64,000 nucleotides of DNA from Pseudomonas fluorescens HK44 (GTDB lineage Bacteria; Pseudomonadota; Gammaproteobacteria; Pseudomonadales; Pseudomonadaceae): NCBI RefSeq assembly GCF_000217955.3, contig NZ_AFOY02000007.1, positions 124,001-188,000 of the forward strand. The letters run 5' to 3'. Each line of letters starts with the position of its first letter. Within the stretch, counting starts at the first letter, position 1. Of this stretch, positions 51,244 through 61,935 are shown piece after piece. The position numbers were made by a program, and so were the translations under genes. Below the pieces are notes generated by a model that made no database searches, was not told the DNA's origin, and was given only the letters and a program-made list of their open reading frames with translations.

Positions 51244-52170
51244 TCAACCCGCCATCGCCAACCGGTTACGCCCCTCGCGCTTGGCCACATACAGTGCACT
51301 GTCGGCGCGTCGCAACAAGCTCTCTGCGGACTCGCCCGGCAGTAGCGTCGAGCATCCGAGGCTGACCGTTAAACCGATCAGCGTCCCATCCGCCGAATAC
51401 TCCCCGGCTTGCGCGGCATAGCGCAGGCGTTCGCCTACCATCGCTGCGGCTTCGCGGCCGGTGTTGGACAGCAGAATCAGAAACTCTTCTCCGCCAAAGC
51501 GAAAGACCATGTCTACGTTGCGCAACTGGTCTTTGATCGAGGTTGCGACAGCCTTCAGCACGTCATCGCCGGCACTGTGACCGTAGTTGTCATTGATCTG
51601 TTTGAAGTGATCGATATCGAGCATCAATAATGACAGCGGCTGCATGTGTCGCCGGGCCATGTCGATCTCCCGTTGCAGCGTCTGATCCATGGCAATGCGG
51701 TTGCCGGTGCCTGTCAGCGGATCACGCAGTGCACTTTGAGTGGCTGCTCGATAGAGCAGGGCGTTACGCATCGGGAAGAGCAAGGTGGATAGCAGGGATT
51801 CGAGGTTGCCCTGATCCTTTTCGCTGAAGCGCTGATTTCGACGAAACACCAGATCGCCCAGGTGTGTGCCTTCGTGGCTCAGGCTATAGCTCACCGAGTG
51901 ATGCCCGCGCTGACCGAACTCCAGGCGCAGATCGCTGGTCTTGTGCTGATAGTTCAAGGCGTCCAGTGGCACAAGGCGCTGAATTTCGCGGAAAAACAGT
52001 CCCAGAATGCGTTGCGGCTCAAGGCTGGTTTGCAGTTGCAGGCCCAGTTGCTGGCGCAATTGACCGAGGCCGGCAGGACGCTCCAGCAGGGGCGGCAATT
52101 GGCCAAAGCCCAGTCGCTGCATTTTGGCGCTATCGAAGTCAATTGCGTTGGTCTGGGTTGGAGATTTCAT
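51244..52170 (-). CDS. GGDEF-domain diguanylate cyclase
   Basis: A 308-residue cytoplasmic protein. The N-terminal GAF-like sensory part (about 35-140, LGLQLQTSLEPQRILGLFFREIQRLVP) precedes a GGDEF domain with DPLTGTGNR, LLMLDIDHFKQINDNYGHSAGDDVL and the active site RFGGEEF (GGEEF 226-230). The inhibitory-site motif RxxD is present as RNVD at 217-220. It should make c-di-GMP with product feedback. The IS copy 3 left end lies 23 bases past its stop. Confidence 0.92.
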   Translation of the reverse strand: MKSPTQTNAIDFDSAKMQRLGFGQLPPLLERPAGLGQLRQQLGLQLQTSLEPQRILGLFFREIQRLVPLDALNYQHKTSDLRLEFGQRGHHSVSYSLSHEGTHLGDLVFRRNQRFSEKDQGNLESLLSTLLFPMRNALLYRAATQSALRDPLTGTGNRIAMDQTLQREIDMARRHMQPLSLLMLDIDHFKQINDNYGHSAGDDVLKAVATSIKDQLRNVDMVFRFGGEEFLILLSNTGREAAAMVGERLRYAAQAGEYSADGTLIGLTVSLGCSTLLPGESAESLLRRADSALYVAKREGRNRLAMAG

Positions 52171-52543
52171 ATGGCGTGAGCCCCTAAGCAGGAATGCTGT
52201 CTTGCAGGCTGGGTGAGAGCGGCTTTGGGCTGCGCGTCATACTGGTCCATCAGTCTCGTAGGACATGTGGCTAGATTTTAGTCCGCTTTGTCGAGCAAAA
52301 GTAAGCTCGACACGGCGCTGCCCGATCGCTAACACGCTGCGTGTTCCAACAGGGATTAGAGCGAAAGTCATGCCATTCGGTTCAGATGAATAAAACTCGT
52401 TTTAAATCAGCTTGTTGGCCTGTGTGGTGGCTACTGGCAGCTGATTTTTCGGCATTTTATTGACTTCACCAGGCGCTTGACGGGGGGGTGAGGCGCGTGC
52501 CGCGACAGGATGCCGTCGCGGCAGGGGGGCGGTGGCAAGGGGC
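52171..52543. other. Intergenic region between GGDEF gene and yciK
   Basis: A 373-base noncoding stretch upstream of the GGDEF gene and downstream of yciK. A perfect nine-base hairpin TGCCGCGAC/GTCGCGGCA lies at 52498-52523, 21 bases after the yciK stop, without a clear T run. The remainder is unremarkable. Confidence 0.6.
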
Positions 52544-53284
52544 TTACTGAGCGTTGAACGCCTGACCGTTGATGCCAGTGCTGTCCGGCCCCATCAGGTA
52601 CAGGTAAACCGGCATGATTGCTTCAGGCGCCGGGTTGTTGGCCGGGTTCTCGCCCGGGTACGCTTGAGCACGCATGCTGGTGCGGGTAGCGCCTGGGTTG
52701 ATGCTGTTGGAGCGAACCGGTGCGACGGTGTCGACTTCGTCGGCCAGGGTTTGCATCAGGCCTTCGGTGGCGAACTTCGACACGCCATAAGCGCCCCAGT
52801 ACGCACGACCTTTGCGGCCTACGCTGCTGGAGGTGAAGATCACCGAGGCGTCCTGAGACAGCTTGAGCAGTGGCAGCAGAGTGCTGGTCAGCATGAACAT
52901 GGCATTGACGTTGATGTGCATCACGCGCATGAAGTTTTCGCCGGAGAGTTGCTCCAGTGGCGTGCGCGGGCCAATGATCGAAGCGTTGTGCAGCAAGCCA
53001 TCAAGGTGACCGAATTCGGTTTCGATCATGGCCGCCAGTTCGTCGTACTGATGCGGCAGGGCGGTTTCCAGGTTGAACGGAATCACTACAGGCTGTGGAT
53101 AACCGGCGGCTTCGATTTCGTCGTAAACCTGAGTCAGATTGGCCTCGGTCTTGCCCAGCAGCAGTACGGTCGCGCCGTGAGCGGCATAGGTTTTTGCCGC
53201 GGCAGCACCGATACCACGACCGGCGCCAGTGACCAGGATGACCCGATCTTTGAGCAGTTCAGGGCGGGCGGAATAATCAAACAT
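52544..53284 (-). CDS. yciK: YciK-type short-chain oxidoreductase
   Basis: A 246-residue SDR of the YciK family. It shows DRVILVTGAGRGIGAAAAKTYAAHGATV (dinucleotide loop), LDGLLHNASIIGPRTPLEQ, VIFTSSSVGRKGRAYWGAYGVSKFA (Ser/Tyr/Lys) and NSINPGATRTSMRA. The substrate is unknown. It is separated from mupP by a long-hairpin repeat but runs in the same direction. Confidence 0.88.
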   Translation of the reverse strand: MFDYSARPELLKDRVILVTGAGRGIGAAAAKTYAAHGATVLLLGKTEANLTQVYDEIEAAGYPQPVVIPFNLETALPHQYDELAAMIETEFGHLDGLLHNASIIGPRTPLEQLSGENFMRVMHINVNAMFMLTSTLLPLLKLSQDASVIFTSSSVGRKGRAYWGAYGVSKFATEGLMQTLADEVDTVAPVRSNSINPGATRTSMRAQAYPGENPANNPAPEAIMPVYLYLMGPDSTGINGQAFNAQ

Positions 53285-53313
53285 AAAAAACCTCTACAAA
53301 ACGGAAGACAGAC

Positions 53314-53451
53314 TGTGGCGAGGAGGCTTGTCGGAACGCCGCACCGCCCCGTTCGGCTGCGAAGCGGTCGTAAATCAGCCAGTTCGGTGAAGCTGACAAA
53401 CCGAGCTTGGGGTCGCTTCGCAACCCAGCGGGGGCAAGCCCCCTCGCCACA
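53314..53451. repeat. Long-hairpin repeat, variant with 31-base module
   Basis: Outer arms complement each other and the left arm carries the same 31-base module (53325-53355) as the copy at 42580-42610. It lies between mupP and yciK. Confidence 0.85.
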
Positions 53452-53474
53452 AATGCCTCCGGCAGCCAGTTAGA

Positions 53475-54146
53475 TCAGCAGCTACACAACGCGCTATCAA
53501 GCACCTTGAGCAACTCCGAAGGATGGTCCACCACCACGTCGGCCCCCCAGTTTCGTGGATTGTCATCAGGGTGAATGTAGCCAAAGGTTACCGCGGCGGT
53601 CCGGGTGCCGGCATCGCGGCCCGACTCGATATCGCGCAGGTCATCGCCTACGAACAGCACGCTGGACGGGTCAAGGTCGAGCATTTTGCAGGCGAGGATC
53701 AACGGCTCCGGGTCCGGCTTGCTGTTGGTCACGTGGTCTGGGCAAATCAGCAGCGCCGAGCGTTCGGCCAGTCCCAGTTGTTGCATGATCGGCTCAGCAA
53801 AGCGCAGCGGTTTGTTGGTCACCACGCCCCAGATCAGATTGGATTTCTCAATGTCGGCCAACAGTTCGGCCATGCCATCGAAGAGTTTGCTGTGAACCGC
53901 GCAACCCTTGAGATAGCGCTCCAGGAATTCCAGTCGCAACGCCTCGAAACCTGGTGATTCCGGGTCCATCGAGAAGGTTATCGCGACCATGGCTTTCGCC
54001 CCGCCGGAAATCTCGTCACGGATGTGTTTATCCGGAATCGGCGCCAACCCGCGGTCTGCCAACATGCTTTGGCAGATGGCAATGAAGTCCGGCGCGGTGT
54101 CGAGCAGGGTGCCGTCCATGTCAAAAAGAACTGCTCTGATTGCCAT
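53475..54146 (-). CDS. mupP: N-acetylmuramic acid 6-phosphate phosphatase MupP
   Basis: HAD-superfamily phosphatase of the Pseudomonas cell-wall recycling route that bypasses de novo UDP-MurNAc synthesis. The 223-residue protein has motif [15 protein letters not shown] (nucleophile Asp9), WGVVTNKP (motif II), [10 protein letters not shown] and [18 protein letters not shown] (acidic motif). Position directly after ubiG (four-base gap) is as in other pseudomonads and distinguishes it from phosphoglycolate phosphatase. It ends with a CSC tail. Confidence 0.9.
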   Translation of the reverse strand: MAIRAVLFDMDGTLLDTAPDFIAICQSMLADRGLAPIPDKHIRDEISGGAKAMVAITFSMDPESPGFEALRLEFLERYLKGCAVHSKLFDGMAELLADIEKSNLIWGVVTNKPLRFAEPIMQQLGLAERSALLICPDHVTNSKPDPEPLILACKMLDLDPSSVLFVGDDLRDIESGRDAGTRTAAVTFGYIHPDDNPRNWGADVVVDHPSELLKVLDSALCSC

Positions 54147-54150
54147 CGGC

Positions 54151-54849
54151 TTACTCCTCGCGCAGCGTCTGGATCATGTAGTTGACGTCAACGTCAGCGG
54201 CCAGCTTGTAGTGCTTGGTCAGCGGGTTGTACGTCAGGCCGATGATGTCCTTGACGCTCAGACCGGCCTGGCGGCTCCAGGCACCCAGTTCGGAAGGGCG
54301 GATGAATTTCTTGAAATCATGCGTGCCGCGCGGCAGCAGTTTCATGATGTATTCGGCACCGACGATAGCGAACAGGTAAGCCTTCGGGTTGCGGTTGATC
54401 GTCGAGAAGAACACCTGTCCACCCGGTTTTACCATGCGGAAGCAGGCACGAATGACCGACGATGGATCGGGTACGTGCTCAAGCATTTCCAGGCAGGTGA
54501 CCACGTCGAATTGCTCGGGCATTTCTTCCGCCAGGGCTTCGGCGGTGATCTGCCGGTATTCGACGCTGACGCCGGATTCCAGTTGATGCAGTTGCGCGAC
54601 CGCCAACGGTGCTTCGCCCATGTCGATGCCCATCACGGTGGCGCCGCGTTGTGCCATGGATTCGCTGAGGATGCCGCCACCGCAACCGACGTCCAGGACC
54701 TTCTTGCCGGCCAGTTTGACGCGCTCGTCAATCCAGTTGACCCGCAGCGGGTTGATGTCGTGCAGCGGCTTGAACTCGCTTTCGCGGTCCCACCAGCGAT
54801 GAGCCAGGGCTTCGAATTTGGCGATTTCAGCGTGGTCGACGTTGCTCAT
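54151..54849 (-). CDS. ubiG: Ubiquinone O-methyltransferase
   Basis: Catalyses both O-methylations of ubiquinone synthesis. The 232-residue protein has [43 protein letters not shown] (motif I) and [16 protein letters not shown], all diagnostic of UbiG. The start at 54849 has GAGGA before it; the frame extends twelve codons further without support. It is in the mtaD-ubiG-mupP-yciK gene string. Confidence 0.96.
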   Translation of the reverse strand: MSNVDHAEIAKFEALAHRWWDRESEFKPLHDINPLRVNWIDERVKLAGKKVLDVGCGGGILSESMAQRGATVMGIDMGEAPLAVAQLHQLESGVSVEYRQITAEALAEEMPEQFDVVTCLEMLEHVPDPSSVIRACFRMVKPGGQVFFSTINRNPKAYLFAIVGAEYIMKLLPRGTHDFKKFIRPSELGAWSRQAGLSVKDIIGLTYNPLTKHYKLAADVDVNYMIQTLREE

Positions 54850-54916
54850 GGATAATCCTCTAAATCTGAAAAATTCTGCTGTCAACCTTGAGGTTCAGCT
54901 CAAGGGGGCGTTCTAT

Positions 54917-56242
54917 TCAGTGTCCGCTGATGCGCTGGCCCCAGGCGGTGGCCGTGGCGCATAGCTGTTGTTCATCGAAGCGCGTCAGGCGCCGGTCGTC
55001 GAGCAGTTGCTTGCCGGCAACCCAAAGGTGTTTCACACAGTCCCGGCCAGTCGCATAGATCAGTTGCGAAACCGGGTCATAAACCGGTTGCTGGGCCAGG
55101 CCGGACAGGTCAAAGGCCGCCAGGTCCGCGGCCTTGCCGACTTCCAGCGAGCCCACTTCGGCTTCCAGCCCCAGCGCACGGGCACCGTTGAGGGTTGCCA
55201 TGCGCAAGGCGCGATGAGCGTCCAGTGCCGTGGCCGAGCCGGCAACGGCTTTGGCCAGCAGGGCGGCGGTACGGGTTTCACCCAACAGGTCGAGGTCATT
55301 ATTGCTGGCCGCGCCATCGGTGCCGACCGCGACATTGACTCCAGCCTGCCACAAGCGCTCCACCGGGCAAAAGCCGCTGGCCAGTTTCAGGTTCGATTCC
55401 GGGCAATGAATCACGCTGGTGTTGCTTTCTACCAGCAACACCAGGTCTTCATCGCTGATTTGCGTCATGTGAACGGCCTGGAAGCGTGGTCCGAGCAAGC
55501 CCAGGCGGCCGAGGCGGGCCAATGGCCGCTCGCCGCGCTGTTCGACCGATTGCTGGACTTCGAAGGCTGTTTCGTGGACGTGCATGTGAATCGCTGCGTC
55601 CAGTTCCTCGGCGATTACCCGGATTTTTTCGAGGTTTTCGTCACCGACGGTGTAGGGTGCATGAGGGCCGAAGGTGATTTTAATGCGTGGGTGATGCTTG
55701 AGGTCGCTGAACAGCTCGACGCCCTGACGGATAGCTTCATCTGCATCGCTGGCGCCGGGAATCGGGAAATCGAGGATCGGGATGGCGATTTGCGCGCGAA
55801 TACCGCTGTTGTGCACGCGTTCGCTGGCAACTTTCGGGAAAAAATACATGTCTGAGAAGCAGGTGATGCCACCTTTGATCTGCTCGGCAATGGCCAGGTC
55901 GGTGCCATCGCGGACGAAAGCTTCATCGACCCATTTGGCCTCGGCTGGCCAGATGTGCTGTTCAAGCCAGGTCATCAGTGGCAAATCATCGGCCAGGCCA
56001 CGGAAGAGTGTCATCGCCGCATGTCCGTGGGCGTTGATCAGGCCCGGGCTCAGCAGCATGCCCGGCAGTTCGCGGACCTCGCCGGCCTTGAGCTTCAAGG
56101 CTTCGCTGCGCGGGCCGATAAACGCAATACGCCCGTCGCGGATGCCCAGGCCGTGCTCCTTGAGGACTACGCCAGCGGGTTCGACAGGTACTAGCCAGGT
56201 CGGCAGCAGGAGTAAGTCGAGCGCAACGGCAGGATTCGGCAT
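54917..56242 (-). CDS. mtaD: 5-methylthioadenosine/S-adenosylhomocysteine deaminase (TRZ/ATZ family)
   Basis: Amidohydrolase that deaminates methylthioadenosine to methylthioinosine, the route used by P. aeruginosa. The 441-residue protein has metal His in [14 protein letters not shown] (72 and 74), [21 protein letters not shown] and the catalytic Asp in [19 protein letters not shown]. It is divergent from mtnA, which acts after phosphorolysis. The required methylthioinosine phosphorylase is not in the window. The assignment over generic chlorohydrolase rests on the mtnA context. Confidence 0.88.
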   Translation of the reverse strand: MPNPAVALDLLLLPTWLVPVEPAGVVLKEHGLGIRDGRIAFIGPRSEALKLKAGEVRELPGMLLSPGLINAHGHAAMTLFRGLADDLPLMTWLEQHIWPAEAKWVDEAFVRDGTDLAIAEQIKGGITCFSDMYFFPKVASERVHNSGIRAQIAIPILDFPIPGASDADEAIRQGVELFSDLKHHPRIKITFGPHAPYTVGDENLEKIRVIAEELDAAIHMHVHETAFEVQQSVEQRGERPLARLGRLGLLGPRFQAVHMTQISDEDLVLLVESNTSVIHCPESNLKLASGFCPVERLWQAGVNVAVGTDGAASNNDLDLLGETRTAALLAKAVAGSATALDAHRALRMATLNGARALGLEAEVGSLEVGKAADLAAFDLSGLAQQPVYDPVSQLIYATGRDCVKHLWVAGKQLLDDRRLTRFDEQQLCATATAWGQRISGH

Positions 56243-56350
56243 CGAGGGTTCGGTCCAGTGCTTTTATAAAGGATGGCGAAGTATACCCGAGCGTCTTCGC
56301 GGGGGGATCGCTATAATCGGCGGCTTTTGTTCATGAGTGCGGGGTGAGGG

Positions 56351-57427
56351 ATGCGCGATCGACTGTTGGCTGCGGAGAAGGTGAAGGCCATCGATTGGCG
56401 GGACGGTGCCCTGTACTTGCTGGATCAGCGCATTCTGCCATTCGAAGAAACCTGGATTGCCTATACCAGCGCAGCGGGTGTGGCCGAGGCTATTCGCTCG
56501 ATGGTGGTGCGTGGTGCTCCGGCAATCGGCATCAGCGCAGCCTACGGCGTGGTGCTGGCGGCGCGCGCGCGGTTTGCTGCGGGTGGTGACTGGCAGGCGG
56601 CGCTGGAAGAAGACTTTGCCCTGCTCGCGGATTCACGGCCGACCGCCGTCAACCTGTTCTGGGCATTGGGTCGCATGCGCGAACGCCTGGAGCGGCTCAA
56701 GGATCACCCCAATCCATTGGAAGTGCTTGAGGCAGAGGCCTTGGCAATCCATGAAAGTGATCGCGAAGCCAACCTGACCATGGCGCAATTGGGTGTCGAC
56801 CTGATCCGCAAGCATCAGGGCAATGCCCAGGCTGTTTTGACTCACTGTAATACGGGTGCGCTGGCGACTGGCGGTTTCGGCACTGCGCTCGGGGTGATTC
56901 GTGGTGCGTTCCTGGAAGGCATGATCGAGCGGGTTTACGCCGACGAAACCCGGCCTTGGCTGCAAGGCTCGCGTTTGACCGCCTGGGAACTGGCCAACGA
57001 AGGCATTCCGGTCACCCTGAACGCCGATTCGGCCGCTGCGCACATCATGAAAACCAAGGGTGTGACCTGGGTGATCGTCGGCGCCGACCGGATTACCGCC
57101 AACGGTGACGTGGCAAACAAGATCGGCACTTACCAATTGGCGGTCAACGCGATGCACCACGGCGTGCGTTTCATGGTGGTGGCGCCGAGTTCGACCATCG
57201 ACATGAATCTGGCCAGTGGCGACGATATCCCGATCGAGGAGCGTGATGGCAGCGAGTTGCTGGAAGTGGGCGGCAAGCGGGTGGGGGCTGATGTCGATGC
57301 CTTTAACCCGGTGTTCGACGTCACACCGGCTGACCTGATTGACGCCATCGTCACCGAAAAAGGCATCGTTGAACGCCCGGATACCGCGAAGATGGCACAG
57401 CTTATGTGCCGCAAACGGTTGCATTGA
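56351..57427 (+). CDS. mtnA: Methylthioribose-1-phosphate isomerase
   Basis: Isomerises methylthioribose-1-phosphate to methylthioribulose-1-phosphate, the substrate of MtnB. The 358-residue eIF2B-alpha-like protein shows the family segments [37 protein letters not shown] with the catalytic Cys, and [21 protein letters not shown] with the catalytic Asp. It has GGTGAGGG just before the ATG. It lies 33 kb from mtnB-mtnD-mtnC. IS copy 4 separates it from gyrA. Confidence 0.95.
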   Translation: MRDRLLAAEKVKAIDWRDGALYLLDQRILPFEETWIAYTSAAGVAEAIRSMVVRGAPAIGISAAYGVVLAARARFAAGGDWQAALEEDFALLADSRPTAVNLFWALGRMRERLERLKDHPNPLEVLEAEALAIHESDREANLTMAQLGVDLIRKHQGNAQAVLTHCNTGALATGGFGTALGVIRGAFLEGMIERVYADETRPWLQGSRLTAWELANEGIPVTLNADSAAAHIMKTKGVTWVIVGADRITANGDVANKIGTYQLAVNAMHHGVRFMVVAPSSTIDMNLASGDDIPIEERDGSELLEVGGKRVGADVDAFNPVFDVTPADLIDAIVTEKGIVERPDTAKMAQLMCRKRLH

Positions 57428-57435
57428 CGATCGCT

Positions 57436-57459
57436 ATCGCGAGCAGGCTCGCTCCCACA
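57436..57459. repeat. REP element left of IS copy 4
   Basis: An intact REP 42 bases left of the element. The partner, with two changes, starts at 58862 immediately after the element (58862-58885). Confidence 0.88.
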
Positions 57460-57501
57460 GTAGGTAGGTGTCGTGTGCAAATTATGCGGCCGACTCGCTC
57501 G

Positions 57502-58861
57502 AATAATGAAATGGCTACCCCCGCCGCCCCCTGTGATCGCCCACTAAGCTTTCGCAGGGGGCTCATCGGAGACCGTTGCCATGAACAAAGTAGCTATTGC
57601 CGCCATCGATCTGGGAAAACACTCTTTCCATCTACACGCGCAAGATGATCGTGGTCATGAGTTTACCGCAAAAAGTTTACTCGTGCGGCGCTCATGCAGC
57701 ACCTGATGAATCTCGAACCCTGCACCGTTGTGATGGAAGCCTGCGGCGGAGCCCACTTCATGGCGCAGGAGGTCGCGAAGCTGGGACATACGCCCAAGCT
57801 CATTGCCCCGCATCTCGTACGCCCTTACGTGAAAAGCAACAAAAACGACTTCGCTGATGCCGAGGCGATCTGCGAGGCGGCGACTCGTCCAACAATGCGC
57901 TTTGTACACCCCAAAACCCAGGCTCAGCAGCTGCTGGCCATGCTCAACTCGACACGCGATTCGTTCATCAAAGAGCGCACCGCGACCGTCAATCGGATTC
58001 ACGCAGCGCTTTTGGAGGTCGGCGTCAGTCTGGCCACAGGCTTCAAGCCCATCAAAGAACTGCCCGCTCGGCTTGAAGCGAGTTCAATTCCTGTGCCCAT
58101 CAAAAAACTTCTGACGAGGTTGCAGGAGCACTTCACCTATCTGGATGGGCAGATCAAGACGCTGGACAAGGAAGTGGAATGCCAGGCCGCCGAAGATGAT
58201 CTGGCGGCTCGTTTGATGACCATGCCCTGCGTAGGCCCGATCACCTCCAGCGTCCTGGCTGCCGAATTGGGCGATGGCAAGCAGTTCAAATGCGGCCGAG
58301 GCTATTCGGCCTCAATCGGGCTGATACCCAAACCAGCATTCTACGGGCGGCAAGACCGTCCTGCTGGGCATCAGCAAGCGAGGTGATCGCAACCAGCGGC
58401 GCCTGCTTGTCCAATGTGCCCGTGTTTACCTGATGCAACTGGACCGACAGAAAGGCTGGCTGGCGGACTGGGTCCGGCAGCTATTGGCCCACCATCACTC
58501 CAACCATGTGGTCTGCGCGCTGGCCAACAAGCTGGCGAGGATCGCCTGGGCGATTGCGGCCCACCACACCGAATTCGATGCAGGGCCAGCCGCGATGAAC
58601 GCCTGACCCTGCTGTCACCCCGAGCACACAACCACCTGGTTTTTGCGATGCTGGATAACTGATGACGTGAACGGCCAACCGGCCTGACGACAACCCTGAG
58701 CTCCCCACACGGCTGAAAGGCCGTTCGAATAATTTAGGATCGTCGGGCATCGATTCTCATCGAGGCGCGGGGTTGCCACCCCACACAGGGACCCGGATAG
58801 ATGGAAAGCAAGCCAAACACGCATCAAAACACAGTATTGCAGAAAAGGGGGTAACCATAGA
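57502..58861 (+). mobile_element. IS1111-type insertion sequence, copy 4
   Basis: About 1360 bases, the same ends as the other copies and the right end against a REP. The coding part is nearly free of substitutions relative to copies 2 and 3, but scattered single-base insertions are present in the right-end noncoding part (for example GCTCCCCACA at 58700-58709, with an extra C in the guide-like segment). Confidence 0.87.
57581..58606 (+). pseudogene. IS1111-type transposase, frameshifted (copy 4)
   Basis: It has the same missing base as copy 1 near codon 29 (GAGTTTACC near 57665) and the same extra C near 58333 (AAACCAGC). Between them the frame reads correctly for about 215 codons, and a later in-frame Met at 57694 could give only a truncated protein lacking the first Asp. 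The C-terminal Ser region is out of frame. As written it is inactive. Confidence 0.85.
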
Positions 58862-58885
58862 TGGGGGAGCGAGCTTGCTCGCGAT

Positions 58886-59201
58886 GGGGTCCTCAAGGTC
58901 AACAAAATAGCCGAAGTCAGACCTGAAATCTGGCTCTAAGCCTCTCTCGTCGCCTTTACGCCTGTCACCGGTCAACTAACTATGCTCCATGCGCATCAGG
59001 GGGATAGGTGCGTGGCGGCTCTTGTGATAACATCCGGCGGTTTCCAAGGCAGCCCAATGTGGTTGCCTTTACTGCGCAGATCCATGGCATAACTCGTTGA
59101 TTTGTCGTAAGTCGGTGCTGGCACTCAGCCTGCAGCGGCGAGCTTCGTTCGTCCCATATGGATGTGACGAAGTTTCACCAGAAAAAGGAATCAGGCTTCT
59201 C
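58886..59201. other. Intergenic region upstream of gyrA
   Basis: 316 noncoding bases after the REP. No gene was recognised. The gyrA promoter should be here. A GATAAC element near 59023 may be a -10, but I cannot assign it with confidence. Confidence 0.5.
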
Positions 59202-61871
59202 ATGGGCGAACTGGCCAAAGAAATCCTCCCGGTCAATATCGAAGACGAGCTGAAACAGTCCTACCTCGACTACGCGATGAGCGTAATTGTCGGGCGGGCA
59301 CTGCCTGATGCGCGCGATGGCTTGAAGCCCGTGCATCGGCGTGTGCTGTTCGCGATGAGCGAGCTGGGTAACGACTTCAACAAGCCGTACAAGAAATCTG
59401 CCCGTGTTGTCGGTGACGTGATCGGTAAGTATCACCCGCACGGTGATACCGCGGTGTACGACACCATCGTTCGTATGGCGCAGCCATTCTCGCTGCGTTA
59501 CCTGCTGGTAGACGGTCAAGGCAACTTCGGTTCGGTCGACGGCGACAACGCTGCGGCAATGCGATACACCGAAGTGCGCATGACCAAGCTGGCGCACGAA
59601 CTGCTGGCAGACCTGCACAAAGAAACCGTGGACTGGGTGCCGAACTACGACGGCACCGAAATGATCCCGGCGGTCATGCCGACCCGCATTCCCAACCTGC
59701 TGGTCAACGGCTCCAGCGGTATCGCCGTGGGCATGGCGACCAACATTCCGCCGCACAACCTCGGTGAAGTCATCGACGGTTGCCTAGCACTCATCGACAA
59801 CCCCGAGTTGACCGTCGATGAGCTGATGCAATACATCCCCGGTCCGGACTTCCCGACCGCCGCGATCATCAACGGTCGCGCCGGTATCATCGAGGCCTAC
59901 CGTACCGGTCGCGGGCGTATTTACATGCGCGCCCGTTCGATCATCGAAGACATCGACAAGGTCGGTGGTCGTCAGCAGATCGTCATCACCGAACTGCCTT
60001 ACCAGTTGAACAAGGCGCGTCTGATCGAGAAGATCGCCGAGCTGGTCAAAGAGAAGAAGCTGGAAGGCATTACCGAACTGCGCGACGAGTCCGACAAAGA
60101 CGGTATGCGCGTGGTGATCGAGCTGCGTCGCGGCGAAGTGCCTGAGGTCATCCTCAACAACCTCTACGCCCAGACCCAGCTGCAAGCGGTGTTCGGCATC
60201 AACATCGTCGCACTGATCGATGGCCGTCCGCGGATCCTGAACCTCAAGGACCTGCTGGAAGCCTTCGTGCGTCACCGCCGCGAAGTGGTGACCCGTCGTA
60301 CCGTGTTCGAACTGCGTAAAGCCCGCGAGCGTGGTCACATCCTTGAAGGCCAGGCGGTTGCACTGTCGAACATCGACCCGGTCATCGCCCTGATCAAGGC
60401 TTCGCCAACGCCGTCGGAAGCCAAGGAAGCGCTGATCAGCACGCCGTGGGAATCCTCCGCGGTGGTTGCGATGGTTGAGCGTGCCGGTGCTGACTCTTGC
60501 CGTCCAGAGACCCTGGACCCGCAATACGGTCTGCGCGAAGGCAAGTACTTCCTGTCGCCGGAACAGGCGCAAGCCATTCTGGAACTGCGACTGCACCGTC
60601 TGACCGGCCTGGAACACGAAAAACTGCTGGCCGAGTATCAAGAGATCCTCAACCAGATCGGCGAACTGATCCGCATCCTCAACAGCGCCACGCGCCTGAT
60701 GGAAGTGATCCGCGAAGAGCTGGAAGTGATTCGTGCCGAGTACGGCGATGTGCGTCGCACCGAAATTCTCGATGCGCGTCTGGACCTGACCCTGGGTGAC
60801 ATGATCCCGGAAGAAGAGCGCGTCGTGACCATTTCCCACGGTGGCTACGCCAAGACCCAGCCATTGGCTGCGTACCAGGCTCAGCGTCGTGGCGGTAAAG
60901 GCAAATCGGCTACCGGCGTCAAGGATGAGGACTACATCGCTCACCTGCTGGTCGCCAACAGCCACACCACGCTGCTGCTGTTCTCCAGCAAGGGCAAGGT
61001 TTACTGGCTGAAAACCTACGAAATTCCTGAAGCATCCCGCGCTGCCCGTGGTCGTCCGCTGGTCAACCTGCTGCCGCTGGACGATGGTGAATACATCACC
61101 ACCATGCTGCCGGTCGAGGAATACACCGAAGGTCACTACATCTTCATGGCCACCGCCAACGGCACCGTGAAGAAGACCCCGCTGGAATCCTTCAGCCGTC
61201 AGCGCAGCGTGGGCTTGATCGCGCTGGAGCTGGACGAAGGCGACGTATTGATCTCCGCTGCCATCACCGATGGCGAGCGTGAAGTCATGCTGTTCTCCGA
61301 CGGCGGCAAGGTTACCCGCTTCAAAGAGTCCGACGTTCGCGCCATGGGCCGTACCGCTCGCGGTGTCCGCGGCATGCGTCTGCCGGAAGGTCAGAAACTG
61401 ATTTCCATGCTGATCCCGGAAGAAGGCAGCCAGATCCTCACCGCTTCGGCGCGTGGTTTCGGCAAGCGTACCGCCATCACTGAGTTCCCTGAGTACAAGC
61501 GTGGCGGTCAGGGCGTTATCGCCATGGTCAGCAACGAGCGTAACGGCCGTCTGGTCGGTGCAGTCCAGGTGCTCGACGGCGAGGAAATCATGCTGATTTC
61601 CGACCAGGGCACCCTGGTACGTACACGTGTTGACGAAGTGTCCAGTCTGGGTCGTAACACCCAGGGCGTGACCCTGATCAAACTGGCCAGCGATGAAACA
61701 CTGGTCGGTCTGGAGCGGGTTCAGGAACCATCGGAAGTCGAAGGCGAAGAGCTGGAAGGCGAAGAGGGTGCCGGGCTCGAAGGCGTCGTGCTCGAGGCCG
61801 TCACCGAGCCGGACGATACTGTCGAAAGCCAGCAGGCTGACGCAGCTGACGAAGAAGAGCCGCAAGACTAA
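59202..61871 (+). CDS. gyrA: DNA gyrase subunit A
   Basis: An 889-residue subunit that breaks and rejoins DNA. The start at 59202 ([18 protein letters not shown]) gives standard numbering, with AAGGA 12 bases upstream. The catalytic Tyr is Y122 (AAMRYTEV). The quinolone-determining residues are Thr83 and Asp87 ([10 protein letters not shown]), the wild-type state in pseudomonads. The C-terminal wrapping domain has the GyrA box QRRGGKG and six repeat blades. An acidic tail rich in Glu/Asp ends the protein. serC follows 64 bases later. Confidence 0.97.
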   Translation: MGELAKEILPVNIEDELKQSYLDYAMSVIVGRALPDARDGLKPVHRRVLFAMSELGNDFNKPYKKSARVVGDVIGKYHPHGDTAVYDTIVRMAQPFSLRYLLVDGQGNFGSVDGDNAAAMRYTEVRMTKLAHELLADLHKETVDWVPNYDGTEMIPAVMPTRIPNLLVNGSSGIAVGMATNIPPHNLGEVIDGCLALIDNPELTVDELMQYIPGPDFPTAAIINGRAGIIEAYRTGRGRIYMRARSIIEDIDKVGGRQQIVITELPYQLNKARLIEKIAELVKEKKLEGITELRDESDKDGMRVVIELRRGEVPEVILNNLYAQTQLQAVFGINIVALIDGRPRILNLKDLLEAFVRHRREVVTRRTVFELRKARERGHILEGQAVALSNIDPVIALIKASPTPSEAKEALISTPWESSAVVAMVERAGADSCRPETLDPQYGLREGKYFLSPEQAQAILELRLHRLTGLEHEKLLAEYQEILNQIGELIRILNSATRLMEVIREELEVIRAEYGDVRRTEILDARLDLTLGDMIPEEERVVTISHGGYAKTQPLAAYQAQRRGGKGKSATGVKDEDYIAHLLVANSHTTLLLFSSKGKVYWLKTYEIPEASRAARGRPLVNLLPLDDGEYITTMLPVEEYTEGHYIFMATANGTVKKTPLESFSRQRSVGLIALELDEGDVLISAAITDGEREVMLFSDGGKVTRFKESDVRAMGRTARGVRGMRLPEGQKLISMLIPEEGSQILTASARGFGKRTAITEFPEYKRGGQGVIAMVSNERNGRLVGAVQVLDGEEIMLISDQGTLVRTRVDEVSSLGRNTQGVTLIKLASDETLVGLERVQEPSEVEGEELEGEEGAGLEGVVLEAVTEPDDTVESQQADAADEEEPQD

Positions 61872-61935
61872 CCAAATCGTAGCAGGGCAGAGTGTTTGCT
61901 CTGTCCGCTACCGTGAATGCATAGCGAGAGTGGAT

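Noticed and set aside
3056..58885. Regularly recurring 24-base palindromes considered as a CRISPR array
   Set aside because: The copies are dispersed singly or in inverted pairs between genes over the whole window, with no spacer array, leader or cas gene.
59784..61865. A 693-codon open frame on the minus strand across gyrA
   Set aside because: It is antisense to the strongly conserved gyrA frame. Its predicted protein is rich in His, Gln and Arg as expected for a GC-rich shadow frame, and no family motif is seen.
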